From Planomonospora sp. ID67723 (lineage in GTDB: Bacteria; Actinomycetota; Actinomycetes; Streptosporangiales; Streptosporangiaceae), in the NCBI RefSeq assembly GCF_015711605.1, contig NZ_JABTEZ010000003.1, forward strand, positions 372,001 through 436,000: a stretch of 64,000 nt of DNA, read 5' to 3'. The position numbers and the translations under genes are program-made. How positions within the stretch are numbered: position 1 is the first letter of the stretch; the number at the start of each line of letters is the position of its first letter. Shown here piece by piece: positions 25,785-34,105 of the stretch. The notes under the pieces are model-generated. The model made no database searches and had not been told where the DNA came from. It saw only the letters and a program-made list of their open reading frames with translations.

Positions 25785-26018
25785 TCACGGCTGGCGGTTG
25801 GTCCCGGTGTGCTGCGCCCGGCGCAGCGGCATCGACTGCTTGGCGAGGCGCTGGGTCTGGCGCTGCGCCTGGGGCCCGCCGGACCCCTTGCCGCCCTGGG
25901 CGCCTGCACCCCGCTCCTCGCGGAGCTGGGCGGAGGTCACCGGGCCCGGACCCTTGCGGACCGGCTCCGCCCTCTTCTGCTCGTGCTGAGCCTTCGTCTG
26001 GCGCGACTTCGAACTCAT
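25785..26018 (-). CDS. Small basic protein, unknown
   Basis: A 77-residue Lys/Arg/Gln-rich protein (MSSKSRQTKAQHEQKR..., QAQRQTQRLAKQSMPLRR) with no hydrophobic segment and no Cys. Low complexity suggests disorder and possibly nucleic-acid binding. The ATG at 26018 has GGGGG six bases upstream, and a strong hairpin follows the stop, both supporting a real single-gene transcript. I recognise no domain. Confidence 0.6.
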   Translation of the reverse strand: MSSKSRQTKAQHEQKRAEPVRKGPGPVTSAQLREERGAGAQGGKGSGGPQAQRQTQRLAKQSMPLRRAQHTGTNRQP

Positions 26019-26114
26019 CGGAAACCCCCGAGGCATATTTGACTTATATGCCCTTATGTCCGTTTGGTCTTGTGGGAAACGCGGACGGGTCGACCGGCTG
26101 CGCGGAAGAGTCCC

Positions 26115-27143
26115 TCAGGGGGCCGGGGGGAAGGGGTGGGGCGGGGCCGTGCTCTCGCGGACGATGAGTTCGGTGGCCAGTTCGACCCGCCGGAGCTCGG
26201 GCGCCTCGCCGCGGCCCATGGCCAGCACGGTCCGGGCCGCCAGCGCGGCCATCTCCTGGAGCGGCTGGCGGACGGTGGTCAGCGGCGGCCACGCCGAGCG
26301 GGAGAGCGGCAGGTCGTCGAAGCCGACCACGGACAGGTCCTCGGGGACGCGCAACCCGCGCTGGCGGGCCGCCTCGAAGACGCCGAAGGCCTGCAGGTCG
26401 CTCCCGGCGAAGATCGCGGTGGGCGGGTCGTCCAGGGAGAGCAGGGCGTGGCCGTGGTCGTGCCCGGAGTCCACCAGGAAGGTGCCGCGGCGGATCAGCT
26501 CGGCCGCCGCCTCGACTCCGGCGGTCTCCAGCGCGGCGCGGTAGCCGTCGATCCTGGCCTGGCTGCAGAGCATGTCGGCGGGACCGCTGATCATGCCGAT
26601 CCGCCGGTGGCCGAGCTCCAGCAGGTGCCGGGTGGCGGCGAGGCCGCCGTGCCAGTTGGTCGCGCCGACCGAGACGACGCCGGGCGCGGGCTCGCCCTCG
26701 GGGTCGACCACGACGAACGGCAGGGAACGGGCGCTGAGCTGCGCCTGCACCGTGGTCGAGAGCTTGGAGGCGACGATCACCACCCCGTCGGTGCGCCGGG
26801 CGGCGAGCCGCTCCAGCCAGTCGCGGCCCGGCCCCGCATGGGTGTGCAGCACGGAGATGACGACGCTGGCGCCCGCCTCGTGGGCCGCGTCCTCGGCGCC
26901 GCGCACGATCTCCATGGCCCACGGGCTCTCGATCTCGGCGAAGACGAGGTCGACCAGGCCGGCGGGGCCCTCGTCCTGGCTGACGCGGCGCTGGTAACCG
27001 TGCTTGTGGAGCAGCCGCTCAACCCGGTGGCGGGTCGCGGGGGCCACCTCGGGCCTGCCGTTGATGACCTTGGACACCGTGGGCACCGAGACCCCGGCCT
27101 CTTCCGCGATCTGAGCGATCGTTACCCGCCTCTTGCTGGACAT
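26115..27143 (-). CDS. LacI-family sugar-responsive repressor
   Basis: A 342-residue regulator. The N-terminal HTH/hinge is complete (VTIAQIAEEAGVSVPTVSKV), followed by a periplasmic-binding-protein-type effector domain (VVDPEGE, HLLELGHRRIGMISGP, VVGFDDLPLS). It is divergent from the sugar transporter operon. Its own ATG (27143) has no ribosome site but a TAGACT -10 box seven bases upstream, so it is probably leaderless. The operator CCGAAACTTTCGG at 27158-27170 adjoins that -10 box, implying autorepression. The effector is probably the oligosaccharide imported by the neighbouring system. Confidence 0.9.
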   Translation of the reverse strand: MSSKRRVTIAQIAEEAGVSVPTVSKVINGRPEVAPATRHRVERLLHKHGYQRRVSQDEGPAGLVDLVFAEIESPWAMEIVRGAEDAAHEAGASVVISVLHTHAGPGRDWLERLAARRTDGVVIVASKLSTTVQAQLSARSLPFVVVDPEGEPAPGVVSVGATNWHGGLAATRHLLELGHRRIGMISGPADMLCSQARIDGYRAALETAGVEAAAELIRRGTFLVDSGHDHGHALLSLDDPPTAIFAGSDLQAFGVFEAARQRGLRVPEDLSVVGFDDLPLSRSAWPPLTTVRQPLQEMAALAARTVLAMGRGEAPELRRVELATELIVRESTAPPHPFPPAP

Positions 27144-27150
27144 GCGCGGC

Positions 27151-27156
27151 AGTCTA
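27151..27156 (-). promoter_or_regulatory. -10 box of the LacI regulator gene
   Basis: TAGACT on the minus strand, seven bases from the ATG and one base from the operator at 27158, fits a leaderless, self-repressed promoter. Confidence 0.5.
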
Positions 27157-27157
27157 T

Positions 27158-27170
27158 CCGAAACTTTCGG
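27158..27170. promoter_or_regulatory. LacI operator O1 (perfect CCGAAA-C-TTTCGG)
   Basis: A perfect 13-base palindrome with an unpaired centre, directly upstream of the regulator's -10 box. It matches the CGAAA-N-TTTCG pattern I recall for the BxlR repressor of Streptomyces. Confidence 0.7.
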
Positions 27171-27224
27171 GATCTGTGGCCGTCCAGCCTGGTGGCCGAT
27201 CCCAAGCTGTGTCCTCACCTTCTA

Positions 27225-27254
27225 TTGACGTGTAACCGGCATTTTACCTAGGCT
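27225..27254 (+). promoter_or_regulatory. Promoter of the sugar ABC operon
   Basis: TTGACG (27225-27230), 18-base spacer, TAGGCT (27249-27254). The predicted transcription start falls at about 27261, at the edge of operator O2. Confidence 0.55.
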
Positions 27255-27260
27255 TCGGGC

Positions 27261-27273
27261 ACGAAACATTCGG
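27261..27273. promoter_or_regulatory. LacI operator O2
   Basis: ACGAAACATTCGG matches the O1 consensus at 11 of 13 positions. It covers the predicted transcription start of the transporter operon, where bound repressor would block initiation. Confidence 0.55.
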
Positions 27274-27280
27274 GGGTTAA

Positions 27281-27293
27281 CCGAAATTTTCAA
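27281..27293. promoter_or_regulatory. LacI operator O3
   Basis: CCGAAATTTTCAA matches O1 at 11 of 13 positions. Its centre is 20 bases from that of O2, close to two helical turns, so both could be bound on one DNA face. Confidence 0.55.
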
Positions 27294-27318
27294 CGCGACG
27301 CGGAAAGGATTGACGGCG

Positions 27319-28605
27319 ATGTCACTGCGTCGACGCGGTCTGGTCATGGGTGCGGCGATAACGGCGGCCTCCCTCCTTCTCGGAGGCTGCGGCGGCGGCT
27401 CAGAGAACGGGTCGGAGGCCTCCCCCGGAGGCAAGGTCACCATCGAGTGGTGGCACATCGGCACCGCCGAGCCCAACAAGACGATCTATGACGGGTGGGC
27501 CAAGGCGTACCAGGCCCAGCACCCGAACGTCACCATCAAGGTGACCCCGATGGAGAACGACGCGTTCAAGTCCAAGATGGCCACCGTCACCACGGCGGCC
27601 AGCGCTCCCGACATCTTCTCGACCTGGGGCGGGGGCGTTCTCAAGCAGCAGCTCGACGCCGGGATCGTCAAGGACTTCGGCGACGTGAACGCGATAGGGA
27701 AGTTCACCTCGGCGGCCCTGGCGGCCTACCAGATCGACGGCAAGACCTATGGAATCCCCGTCGACGTCGGCATGGTGGGCTTCTGGTACAACAAGAAGCT
27801 CTTCGCCGAGGCCGGCGTCACCGAGCCGCCCGCGACCTGGCCGGCCTTCCTCGACGCGGTCAAGAAGCTCAAGGCGGCGGGGATCACCCCCATCGCGCTG
27901 GCCGGCAAGGAGAAGTGGCCCGGCCACTACTACTGGACCTACCTCGCCATGCGCATGGCCGGGCTCGACGCGCTCAAGCAGGCGGCGACCACCCACGACT
28001 TCACCGGGGCCGGCTTCGTCGCGGCGGGACGGAAGCTCAAGGAGCTGGTCGACCTGGAGCCCTTCCAGAAGGGCTTCCTCAACGCGGCCTACAGCACGCC
28101 CGACGGGCAGGCCGCCACGGTGGGCAGCGGCAAGGCCGCGATGGAGCTGATGGGCCAGTGGGCCCCGTCCGTGCAGAAGGACGCCGGTGGCGGCATCGGC
28201 GAGGACCTCGGCTTCTTCCCCTTCCCGGCGGTCGAGGGCGGCCAGGGCGCGGCCACCGAGGCGCTCGGCGGAGGCAACGGCTTCGCGATCGGCGCGGACG
28301 CCCCCGCCGAGGCCGTGGACTTCCTGAAGTTCATCTCCCAGATGGACAACCACAAGAAGTTCGTGGAATCCGGCGCCGGGCTCCCCGCCCTAGCCGGAGG
28401 CGAAGAGGCCATCAAGGACGCCAACCTCAAGACCGTGGCCACCACGCTGGCCGGGGCGACCGGCTTCCAGCTCTACCTGGACCAGGCCTACCCGCCCGCG
28501 GTCGGCCAGGAGATCAACGACAGCGTGGCCGGGCTCATCGCAGGGTCCAAGACGCCCGAAGAGGTCGCGGCCGCCATCACCGAGACGGCCAAGGCCGAAG
28601 GATAA
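27319..28605 (+). CDS. Sugar ABC transporter substrate-binding lipoprotein
   Basis: A 428-residue extracytoplasmic binding protein with a lipobox LLGGC near residue 24, so it is lipid-anchored after cleavage. The family-1 solute-binding pattern is clear: VTIEWWHIGTAEPNKTIYDGWAKAYQ, GKTYGIPVDVGMVGFWYNKKLF, GKAAMELMGQWAP, DAPAEAVDFLKFIS. It would capture a sugar or oligosaccharide for the two permeases downstream. ATG 27319 has GGAAAGGA nine bases upstream. No ATPase gene is in the cluster, so a shared MsiK-type ATPase is likely. A strong hairpin follows the gene. Confidence 0.92.
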   Translation: MSLRRRGLVMGAAITAASLLLGGCGGGSENGSEASPGGKVTIEWWHIGTAEPNKTIYDGWAKAYQAQHPNVTIKVTPMENDAFKSKMATVTTAASAPDIFSTWGGGVLKQQLDAGIVKDFGDVNAIGKFTSAALAAYQIDGKTYGIPVDVGMVGFWYNKKLFAEAGVTEPPATWPAFLDAVKKLKAAGITPIALAGKEKWPGHYYWTYLAMRMAGLDALKQAATTHDFTGAGFVAAGRKLKELVDLEPFQKGFLNAAYSTPDGQAATVGSGKAAMELMGQWAPSVQKDAGGGIGEDLGFFPFPAVEGGQGAATEALGGGNGFAIGADAPAEAVDFLKFISQMDNHKKFVESGAGLPALAGGEEAIKDANLKTVATTLAGATGFQLYLDQAYPPAVGQEINDSVAGLIAGSKTPEEVAAAITETAKAEG

Positions 28606-28626
28606 CCACCTCCGGCAGTGACATCC

Positions 28627-28666
28627 GGTACGGCGGGCGGGCCGGAGCAGGCCCGCCCGCCGTACC
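28627..28666 (+). terminator. Intra-operon attenuation/mRNA-stabilising hairpin
   Basis: Perfect 17-base arms beginning GGTACGGCGGGCGGGCC with a six-base loop, in the 85-base gap between the binding-protein and first permease genes. Such hairpins protect the upstream mRNA and lower downstream expression in ABC operons. Confidence 0.7.
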
Positions 28667-28690
28667 ACCCCCCGACACGGAGCAACGCAC

Positions 28691-29692
28691 ATGACACATC
28701 CGGCGTTGACGGAACGCCCGGAGAAGCGGCCGCGGACCGGGGCCCGGCCCGGGCCCGGCCCGGGCCCGGCCACGGTACGCCGCCGCCGGCTCAGGGGCCT
28801 GGCGACCGTCGCCCTCTTCATCCTTCCCGCCCTCGTGCTGTACGGCCTGCTGGTGCTGGCACCCATCGCGATCGCGGCGTACACCAGCATGTTCCGCTGG
28901 AACGGACTGGGCGGGTGGCCCGAGGACTTCGTCGGCCTCGACAACTTCACCCGCCTCTTCGACAGCGACGTCTTCCACGGCGACCTGCGCAACGGTCTGA
29001 TCATCATCGTCCTGTCGCTGCTGGTCCAGCTCCCGTTCGCCCTGGGGCTGGCGCTCCTGCTCAACCGGCGCATGCGCGGCAGGGCGGTCTACCGGCTGCT
29101 GTTCTTCGCGCCCTACGTCCTCTCCGAAGTGATCACCGGCGTGCTGTTCTCGCTGATCCTCTCGCCGGAGAGCGGCCTGGCCAACCAGCTCCTGCGCGCG
29201 GTGGGACTGGAGGAACTGGAGCGCGCCTGGCTCGCCGACCCGTCCACGGTCCTGCCCGCCCTCTTCGCGGTCATGACCTGGAAGTACTTCGGCTTCTACA
29301 TGATCCTGTTCCTGGCCGGACGGCAGGGCATCCCCGCCGAGCTCGGCGAGGCCGCCGCCATCGACGGCGCCACCGCCTGGGAGCAGTTCCGCCACGTCAC
29401 GCTCCCGCTGCTCGGCCCGACCATCCGCATCGCCGCCTTCCTCTCGATCATCGGCACGGTCCAGCTCTTCGACCTGGTCTGGGTGCTCACCGGAGGGGGA
29501 CCCGACCACGCCTCCGAGACGCTGGCCGTGACCATGTTCCAGTTCGGCTTCAAGCGGACCCAGGTCGGCTACGCCAGCGCGATCAGCGTGGTGATGTTCC
29601 TCCTCAGCATGATCTTCGCCCTCGCCTACCTGCGCTTCGTCATGCGGCGCGACACCCAGGGCGCCGTCACGACGATGGGAGACCACCGATGA
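28691..29692 (+). CDS. Sugar ABC transporter permease (MalF/UgpA-type)
   Basis: A 333-residue inner-membrane permease with six spans and the cytoplasmic EAA loop GEAAAIDGATAWEQFRHVTLPLL that contacts the ATPase. The N-terminus is a Pro/Gly-rich basic tail (RPGPGPGPATVRRRR) encoded by a small GC repeat. It pairs with the next gene to form the channel. ATG 28691 has ACGGAG eight bases upstream. Its TGA overlaps the next ATG by four bases. Confidence 0.92.
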   Translation: MTHPALTERPEKRPRTGARPGPGPGPATVRRRRLRGLATVALFILPALVLYGLLVLAPIAIAAYTSMFRWNGLGGWPEDFVGLDNFTRLFDSDVFHGDLRNGLIIIVLSLLVQLPFALGLALLLNRRMRGRAVYRLLFFAPYVLSEVITGVLFSLILSPESGLANQLLRAVGLEELERAWLADPSTVLPALFAVMTWKYFGFYMILFLAGRQGIPAELGEAAAIDGATAWEQFRHVTLPLLGPTIRIAAFLSIIGTVQLFDLVWVLTGGGPDHASETLAVTMFQFGFKRTQVGYASAISVVMFLLSMIFALAYLRFVMRRDTQGAVTTMGDHR

Positions 29693-30534
29693 GCCGTCGC
29701 CGGCCCGCCGGACCGTCGCGCGCCAAGGGGCTCTCCCTGCACCTGCTGGCCGTGCTCCTGGCCGCGTTCGTCCTCGTCCCGATCCTGTTCGGCGTGCTCG
29801 GCGGGTTCAAGGACAACGCCCAGCTCGCCACCAACCCCTTCGGGCTGCCCGCGCCCTGGCACCCGGAGAACTACACGGAGGTCCTCGGCTCGGTCTCCTT
29901 CTGGCGGCAGATCGGCAACAGCGTCCTCGTCGCACTGGCCACCACGGTGCTCGTCGTCGGGCTCTCGGCGCTGGCCGCGTTCGCGTTCGCGCGCTTCGCG
30001 TTCCGGGGCCGGGAGGTGCTCTTCACGATCTTCACGGCCGGCCTGATGTTCCCGTTCGCGGTGGCGATCCTGCCGCTCTTCGTCCTGATGCGCGCCTTCG
30101 GGCTGCTGGACAACCCGCTCGGGGTGATCCTGGTCCAGGCGGCGTTCGGCCTGCCGATGACGATCATCATCCTGCGTGGCTTCTTCGCGGGGGTCCCGCG
30201 CGAGGTGGAGGAGGCCGCCGTCATCGACGGCTGCACGCCGTTCGGCGTCTTCTGGCGCGTCCTGCTGCCGATGGCGCGGCCCGCCCTCGCCACCGTCTCG
30301 GTGCTGGCGATCGTGGCGAGCTGGAACAACTTCTTCCTGCCGCTGGCGGTGTTCAACGACCCCGACTGGTGGACCATCCCGCTGGGCGTCCAGCAGTTCC
30401 AGGGACAGTACTCCAGCGACATCGCCCGGACCCTCGCCTACGTCGTCTTGGCCATGGTGCCCGCGCTGGCCTTCTACGCGGTCGCCGAACGCCACCTGAT
30501 CAGCGGACTGACCGCTGGAGCTACGAAGGGATGA
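29689..30534 (+). CDS. Sugar ABC transporter permease (MalG/UgpE-type)
   Basis: A 281-residue permease, six predicted spans, EAA loop VEEAAVIDGCTPFGVFWRVLLP. The ATGA overlap with the preceding permease gives coupled translation and equal stoichiometry. It ends four bases before the start of the GH5 gene, so importer and hydrolase are made together. Confidence 0.92.
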   Translation: MSRRRPAGPSRAKGLSLHLLAVLLAAFVLVPILFGVLGGFKDNAQLATNPFGLPAPWHPENYTEVLGSVSFWRQIGNSVLVALATTVLVVGLSALAAFAFARFAFRGREVLFTIFTAGLMFPFAVAILPLFVLMRAFGLLDNPLGVILVQAAFGLPMTIIILRGFFAGVPREVEEAAVIDGCTPFGVFWRVLLPMARPALATVSVLAIVASWNNFFLPLAVFNDPDWWTIPLGVQQFQGQYSSDIARTLAYVVLAMVPALAFYAVAERHLISGLTAGATKG

Positions 30535-30538
30535 ACGC

Positions 30539-31927
30539 GTGACCCTGCATGTGTCCGGAACCCACCTCGTCACCGCCGACGGCACCCCGGTACGGCTGCG
30601 CGGAGTGGGCCTCGGGGGCTGGATGAACATGGAGAACTTCATCACCGGCTACCCCGCGAACGAGTCGGCGATGCGCGAGGCCGTGGCGGAGGCGATCGGC
30701 GAGGACCGCGCCGAGCTGTTCTTCGACCGGCTGCTGACCTCCTTCTTCACCGAGGCCGACGCGGCGCTCCTGAGCGAGATCGGCATGAACTGCGTGCGGA
30801 TCCCGGTCAACTACCACCACTTCGAGTCCGACGAGCGGCCTCTCGAGATCATCGAGCACGGCTTCCGCCACCTGGACCGGGTGATCGACCTGCTCGGCCG
30901 GTACGGCATCTACAGCGTGATCGACCTGCACGCGGTGCCGGGCGCGCAGAACCAGCACTGGCACTCCGACAACCCGACGCACGTGGCCTCCTTCTGGCGG
31001 CACCGCCACTTCCAGGATCGGGTGGTCCACCTGTGGGAGGTCATGGCGGACCGGTACAAGGACAACCCCTGGGTGGCCGGGTACAACCCGGTCAACGAGC
31101 CCGGCGACCCCACCGGCCGCGCGGTCGGCCCGTTCTACGACCGGCTGGTCAAGGCGGTGCGCGCCGCCGACCCGCACCACGTGCTCTTCCTCGACGGCAA
31201 CACCTACTCCACCGACTTCTCGGTCTTCCGCGAGCTCTACGAGAACACCGTCTTCGTCTGCCACGACTACGCCCTGGCCGGCTTCGCGCACGGCGGGCCG
31301 TACCCCGGCCACACCCGGGGCGAGTGGGTGGACCGGGAGCGGCTGGAGCGGACCTTCGACAAGCGAACGGTCTTCCAGCGCCAGACCGGCACGCCGATCT
31401 GGGTGGGGGAGTTCGGCCCCGTCTACACCGGGGACCCGGAGGTGGACGCCCAGCGCTACCAGATCCTCCGCGACCAGCTGGAGATCTATGACGCGCACGG
31501 GGCCGGCTGGTCGCTCTGGACCTACAAGGACGTCGGGCTGCAGGGCCTGGTGACGCCGGACCCGGCCGGGCCGTACCTGGAGCGGTTCGGGCCGTTCATC
31601 GCCAAGAAGAACCGGCTGGGCGCCGACCGGTGGGGCTCCACCATGGAGGAGTCGGCCGGCGTCCTGGCACCGCTGCACGAGCTGGTGGTCACCGAGTTCC
31701 CGGACTGGGACCCCTACCCGTGGGGCGCCCGCTACCAGACCGACGACCTCATCCGGCACATCCTGCTCGCGCAGGCGCTGCTGCCGGAGTACGCGGCCCT
31801 GTTCAAGGGCCTGTCCGACGAGGAGCTGCTCGCGCTGGCCGACTCGTTCGCGCTGTCGGCCTGTGTGCGCCGTGAGCCCCTGATCGAGCTGCTCGCCGGG
31901 AACCTGGGAGCCTCCGGAGAGCGCTGA
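30539..31927 (+). CDS. Intracellular GH5-family beta-glycosidase
   Basis: A 462-residue cellulase-superfamily (GH5) enzyme with acid/base Glu in YNPVNEP (E187) and nucleophile in WVGEFGPV (E291). Other supporting motifs are GMNCVRIPVNYHHFE and VIDLHAVPGAQN. There is no signal peptide, so it acts in the cytosol on the oligosaccharide brought in by the three upstream genes, probably a beta-linked gluco- or related oligosaccharide. The GTG at 30539 follows AAGGGATG at good spacing. A 14-base-stem terminator ends the operon. Exact specificity cannot be assigned by eye. Confidence 0.9.
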   Translation: MTLHVSGTHLVTADGTPVRLRGVGLGGWMNMENFITGYPANESAMREAVAEAIGEDRAELFFDRLLTSFFTEADAALLSEIGMNCVRIPVNYHHFESDERPLEIIEHGFRHLDRVIDLLGRYGIYSVIDLHAVPGAQNQHWHSDNPTHVASFWRHRHFQDRVVHLWEVMADRYKDNPWVAGYNPVNEPGDPTGRAVGPFYDRLVKAVRAADPHHVLFLDGNTYSTDFSVFRELYENTVFVCHDYALAGFAHGGPYPGHTRGEWVDRERLERTFDKRTVFQRQTGTPIWVGEFGPVYTGDPEVDAQRYQILRDQLEIYDAHGAGWSLWTYKDVGLQGLVTPDPAGPYLERFGPFIAKKNRLGADRWGSTMEESAGVLAPLHELVVTEFPDWDPYPWGARYQTDDLIRHILLAQALLPEYAALFKGLSDEELLALADSFALSACVRREPLIELLAGNLGASGER

Positions 31928-31939
31928 CAGCGGGGACGC

Positions 31940-31983
31940 ACGGCCGTCCGGGAGGCAACCCGACATGGATCCCGGACGGCCGT
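31940..31983 (+). terminator. Terminator of the sugar-uptake operon
   Basis: Perfect 14-base arms ACGGCCGTCCGGGA / TCCCGGACGGCCGT with a 16-base loop, 13 bases after the GH5 stop. Confidence 0.75.
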
Positions 31984-32056
31984 ACGCCGCTCGGCGGGCC
32001 CGGCCGCGCGACCGCCGGCCGCACCGCCGGACCGGGCGCGCGGACCGGGCGGCGCT

Positions 32057-32890
32057 TCAGCCGCGCAGCCGCCGGACGGCGAGCGCGGCCACCCGGACCG
32101 CGGCCGAGGGCGAGAGCCGTACCCCGCGCCAGGCCAGGCGGCCCGAGGCCGGGGCCACGATGAGCGCCCGGTTGCGGGCGACGCCCTTGATGATGTCCGC
32201 CGCCAGGGCGTCGACGGAGTAGAGCCGTCCCATGGTCCTGGTCGCGGACTCGCGGGCGCCCGCACCCGTCGCGGTCTGCGGCAGGCCGGGGTTGGCGTGG
32301 TCCAGCAGCGGGGTGTCGGTGAAGCCGGGGCAGACCACGCTCACCCGTACGCCGTGCGTCCGGGCCTCGGCCCGCAGCGCGAGCGAGAGCCCGACCACCG
32401 CGTGCTTGGTCGCGGTGTACGGCAGCATCAGCGGGGCGGGGGTCAGCCCGGCCAGCGAGGCGGTGTTGACGATGTGGCCGTGACCCTGCTCCACCATGAT
32501 CGGGTAGGCGGCGTGCACGCCGTGCACCACGCCGCGCAGGTTCACGTCGATCGTACGGTTCCAGTGGTCGAGGGTGAGCTCCTCGGTGGTGCCGCCGACC
32601 GCGATCCCGGCGTTGTTGAACACGAAGTCGAGTCGCCCGCGCTCGCCTCGCACCCTTTCGACGAGTTCCCGTACGGCCTGCGCGTCGGTGACGTCGAGCC
32701 GGGCGCTCGCGCAGCCGAACTCCTTGGCCGTGCGCTCGGCCCCCGCCTCGTCGAGGTCGGCGGCGACCACGTGCACGCCGCGTCTGCTCAGCTCGCGGCA
32801 GACCGCCCGGCCGATGCCGGACGCGCCCCCCGTCACGATCGCCGTCCTGGCCCCGGGCCGGGCCCCGCCGCTCTCAGATGGTCCGCTCAC
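32057..32890 (-). CDS. Short-chain dehydrogenase/reductase (SDR)
   Basis: A 277-residue classical SDR: cofactor motif TGGASGIGRA, NNAG, catalytic S in NTASLAG, and YTATK (Tyr, Lys). Asp after the second strand (VVAADLDE) favours NAD(H). The C-terminal extension (ARNRALIVAPASGRLAWRG) resembles mycobacterial SDRs of lipid/steroid metabolism. The GTG start overlaps the stop of the upstream diiron-protein gene by four bases, so the two probably process the same substrate in sequence (oxygenation, then oxidation/reduction). Substrate unknown. Confidence 0.9.
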   Translation of the reverse strand: MSGPSESGGARPGARTAIVTGGASGIGRAVCRELSRRGVHVVAADLDEAGAERTAKEFGCASARLDVTDAQAVRELVERVRGERGRLDFVFNNAGIAVGGTTEELTLDHWNRTIDVNLRGVVHGVHAAYPIMVEQGHGHIVNTASLAGLTPAPLMLPYTATKHAVVGLSLALRAEARTHGVRVSVVCPGFTDTPLLDHANPGLPQTATGAGARESATRTMGRLYSVDALAADIIKGVARNRALIVAPASGRLAWRGVRLSPSAAVRVAALAVRRLRG

Positions 32891-33879
32891 CGCGCCGCTT
32901 TCCTGGTAGGGGGGTCGTCGTAGATGCCCATCATCTTCCAGACCCTGCGCTGGAGCGAGTTCATCATGCCCAGCTCGGCGCAGAGCTCCCGGGTCTTGCC
33001 CACCGAGTCGCGGATCTCCGCGGCGGCGTCGGGGTTGTCGGTGTAGACCTCCCTGACGACCTGGTCCGGGATGCGGAACGCCCTGATCATGGGTCCGGGC
33101 GGGGAGAGCATGATCCGGGCCATGAGGCCCAGGACGACCGGGGAGACCAGCCCCAGCACGAAGCGGCGGTAGCGGGGCATCCGGGGAACCCTGCGGCGCA
33201 GGTAGTGGCGGGCGAAGGAGATGTGCCTGGCCTCCTCCGCGATGTGGATGCGCATGATGGTCTCCTCAAGCGGGTGCTTGATCTGACCTTCTTTGAGGGT
33301 CTTGCGCTGCACGTGGTCGATCGGGTCCTCGCCGCCGAGCACGAAGATGAAGAACAGCTCGGTGGAGATCAGCGGGATCCACGGGGCGACCTGGGCGAGC
33401 AGGCTGAGCGGGCCGGGCATGCCGCGGATCGGAAGCTTCGTGCGGTTGACGAACTCCTGGAACATCATCCCGTGATGTCCCTCTTCGATGGTCTCGTGGT
33501 AGACGTAGCGGAACTCGGGGGAGCCGTTCGGCAGCCGGTAGGCGTAGTTGAGCAGGCCGCGCTTGAGCAGGTTCTCGAACTGCAGGCCGATCTTCATGGC
33601 GGTCGCCACCCGCCAGAGACCGATCTTGGCGCGGACCTCGGGCGGCTGGGCCCGGTACCACGGGTGGCCGCCCAGCTTGTCGACCCCGGGCAGCTCCCAG
33701 CGCGGGTCGTCCTGGCGGACCAGGAAGTCCGGGTCGTCCCAGGGGATGTCGACGTAGGGCTCCCAGTGCTTGTCGACCGAGGCCTTCGAGAGGCGCTCGA
33801 TGACCGCCTCGTAGGCGCGTTTCTCCGCGACCTGCTGGTCGTTCTCTCTGGCGGCGGTGGTGCTCGGAGCGGGTGTCAT
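32887..33879 (-). CDS. AurF-like diiron oxygenase
   Basis: A 330-residue helical protein with two Glu/His iron-ligand clusters, ETIEEGHHGMMF and HIAEEARHISFARHYL, in the spacing of ferritin-like diiron oxygenases of the AurF (p-aminobenzoate N-oxygenase) family. It would use O2 and two iron ions to oxidise an amine or a hydrocarbon. ATG 33879 has GGGAG six bases upstream. It is coupled to the SDR gene downstream. The family contains true N-oxygenases and mycobacterial relatives of unknown role, so the reaction is unassigned. Confidence 0.8.
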   Translation of the reverse strand: MTPAPSTTAARENDQQVAEKRAYEAVIERLSKASVDKHWEPYVDIPWDDPDFLVRQDDPRWELPGVDKLGGHPWYRAQPPEVRAKIGLWRVATAMKIGLQFENLLKRGLLNYAYRLPNGSPEFRYVYHETIEEGHHGMMFQEFVNRTKLPIRGMPGPLSLLAQVAPWIPLISTELFFIFVLGGEDPIDHVQRKTLKEGQIKHPLEETIMRIHIAEEARHISFARHYLRRRVPRMPRYRRFVLGLVSPVVLGLMARIMLSPPGPMIRAFRIPDQVVREVYTDNPDAAAEIRDSVGKTRELCAELGMMNSLQRRVWKMMGIYDDPPTRKAAR

Positions 33880-33903
33880 CGTGCACTCCCATCGGATGTC
33901 CTG

Positions 33904-33921
33904 CTCCGTAATTGTACGGAG
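33904..33921. promoter_or_regulatory. Operator dyad covering the diiron-gene promoter
   Basis: CTCCGTAATTGTACGGAG has seven-base arms around ATTG. On the minus strand its centre reads TACAAT, a good -10 box, so a bound regulator would occlude the diiron/SDR promoter. Confidence 0.5.
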
Positions 33922-33953
33922 AATCCAATAGGCCGGGAAGTCCTCTGGGGGGT

Positions 33954-34009
33954 GTGACGTCCGTCACTCTGCGTAGCTCGGGAGCCGTCTGGGGGTGAGA
34001 GGTCTCTCA
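33954..34009. promoter_or_regulatory. Two further small dyads in the divergent spacer
   Basis: GTGACG-TC-CGTCAC (33954-33967) and TGAGAG-GT-CTCTCA (33996-34009) share the same 6-2-6 geometry in the 226-base gap between the diiron gene and the EamA gene. They may be binding sites, but their sequences differ. Confidence 0.3.
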
Positions 34010-34105
34010 TGCCGGAGGGATGTCCTTAACTCAGGGTTGTATTCAGTCCACTCCCGATCCTCCGCGTCAGCTCTCGGTTGCTCGCGGTGATGCCACTCTT
34101 CCCTT

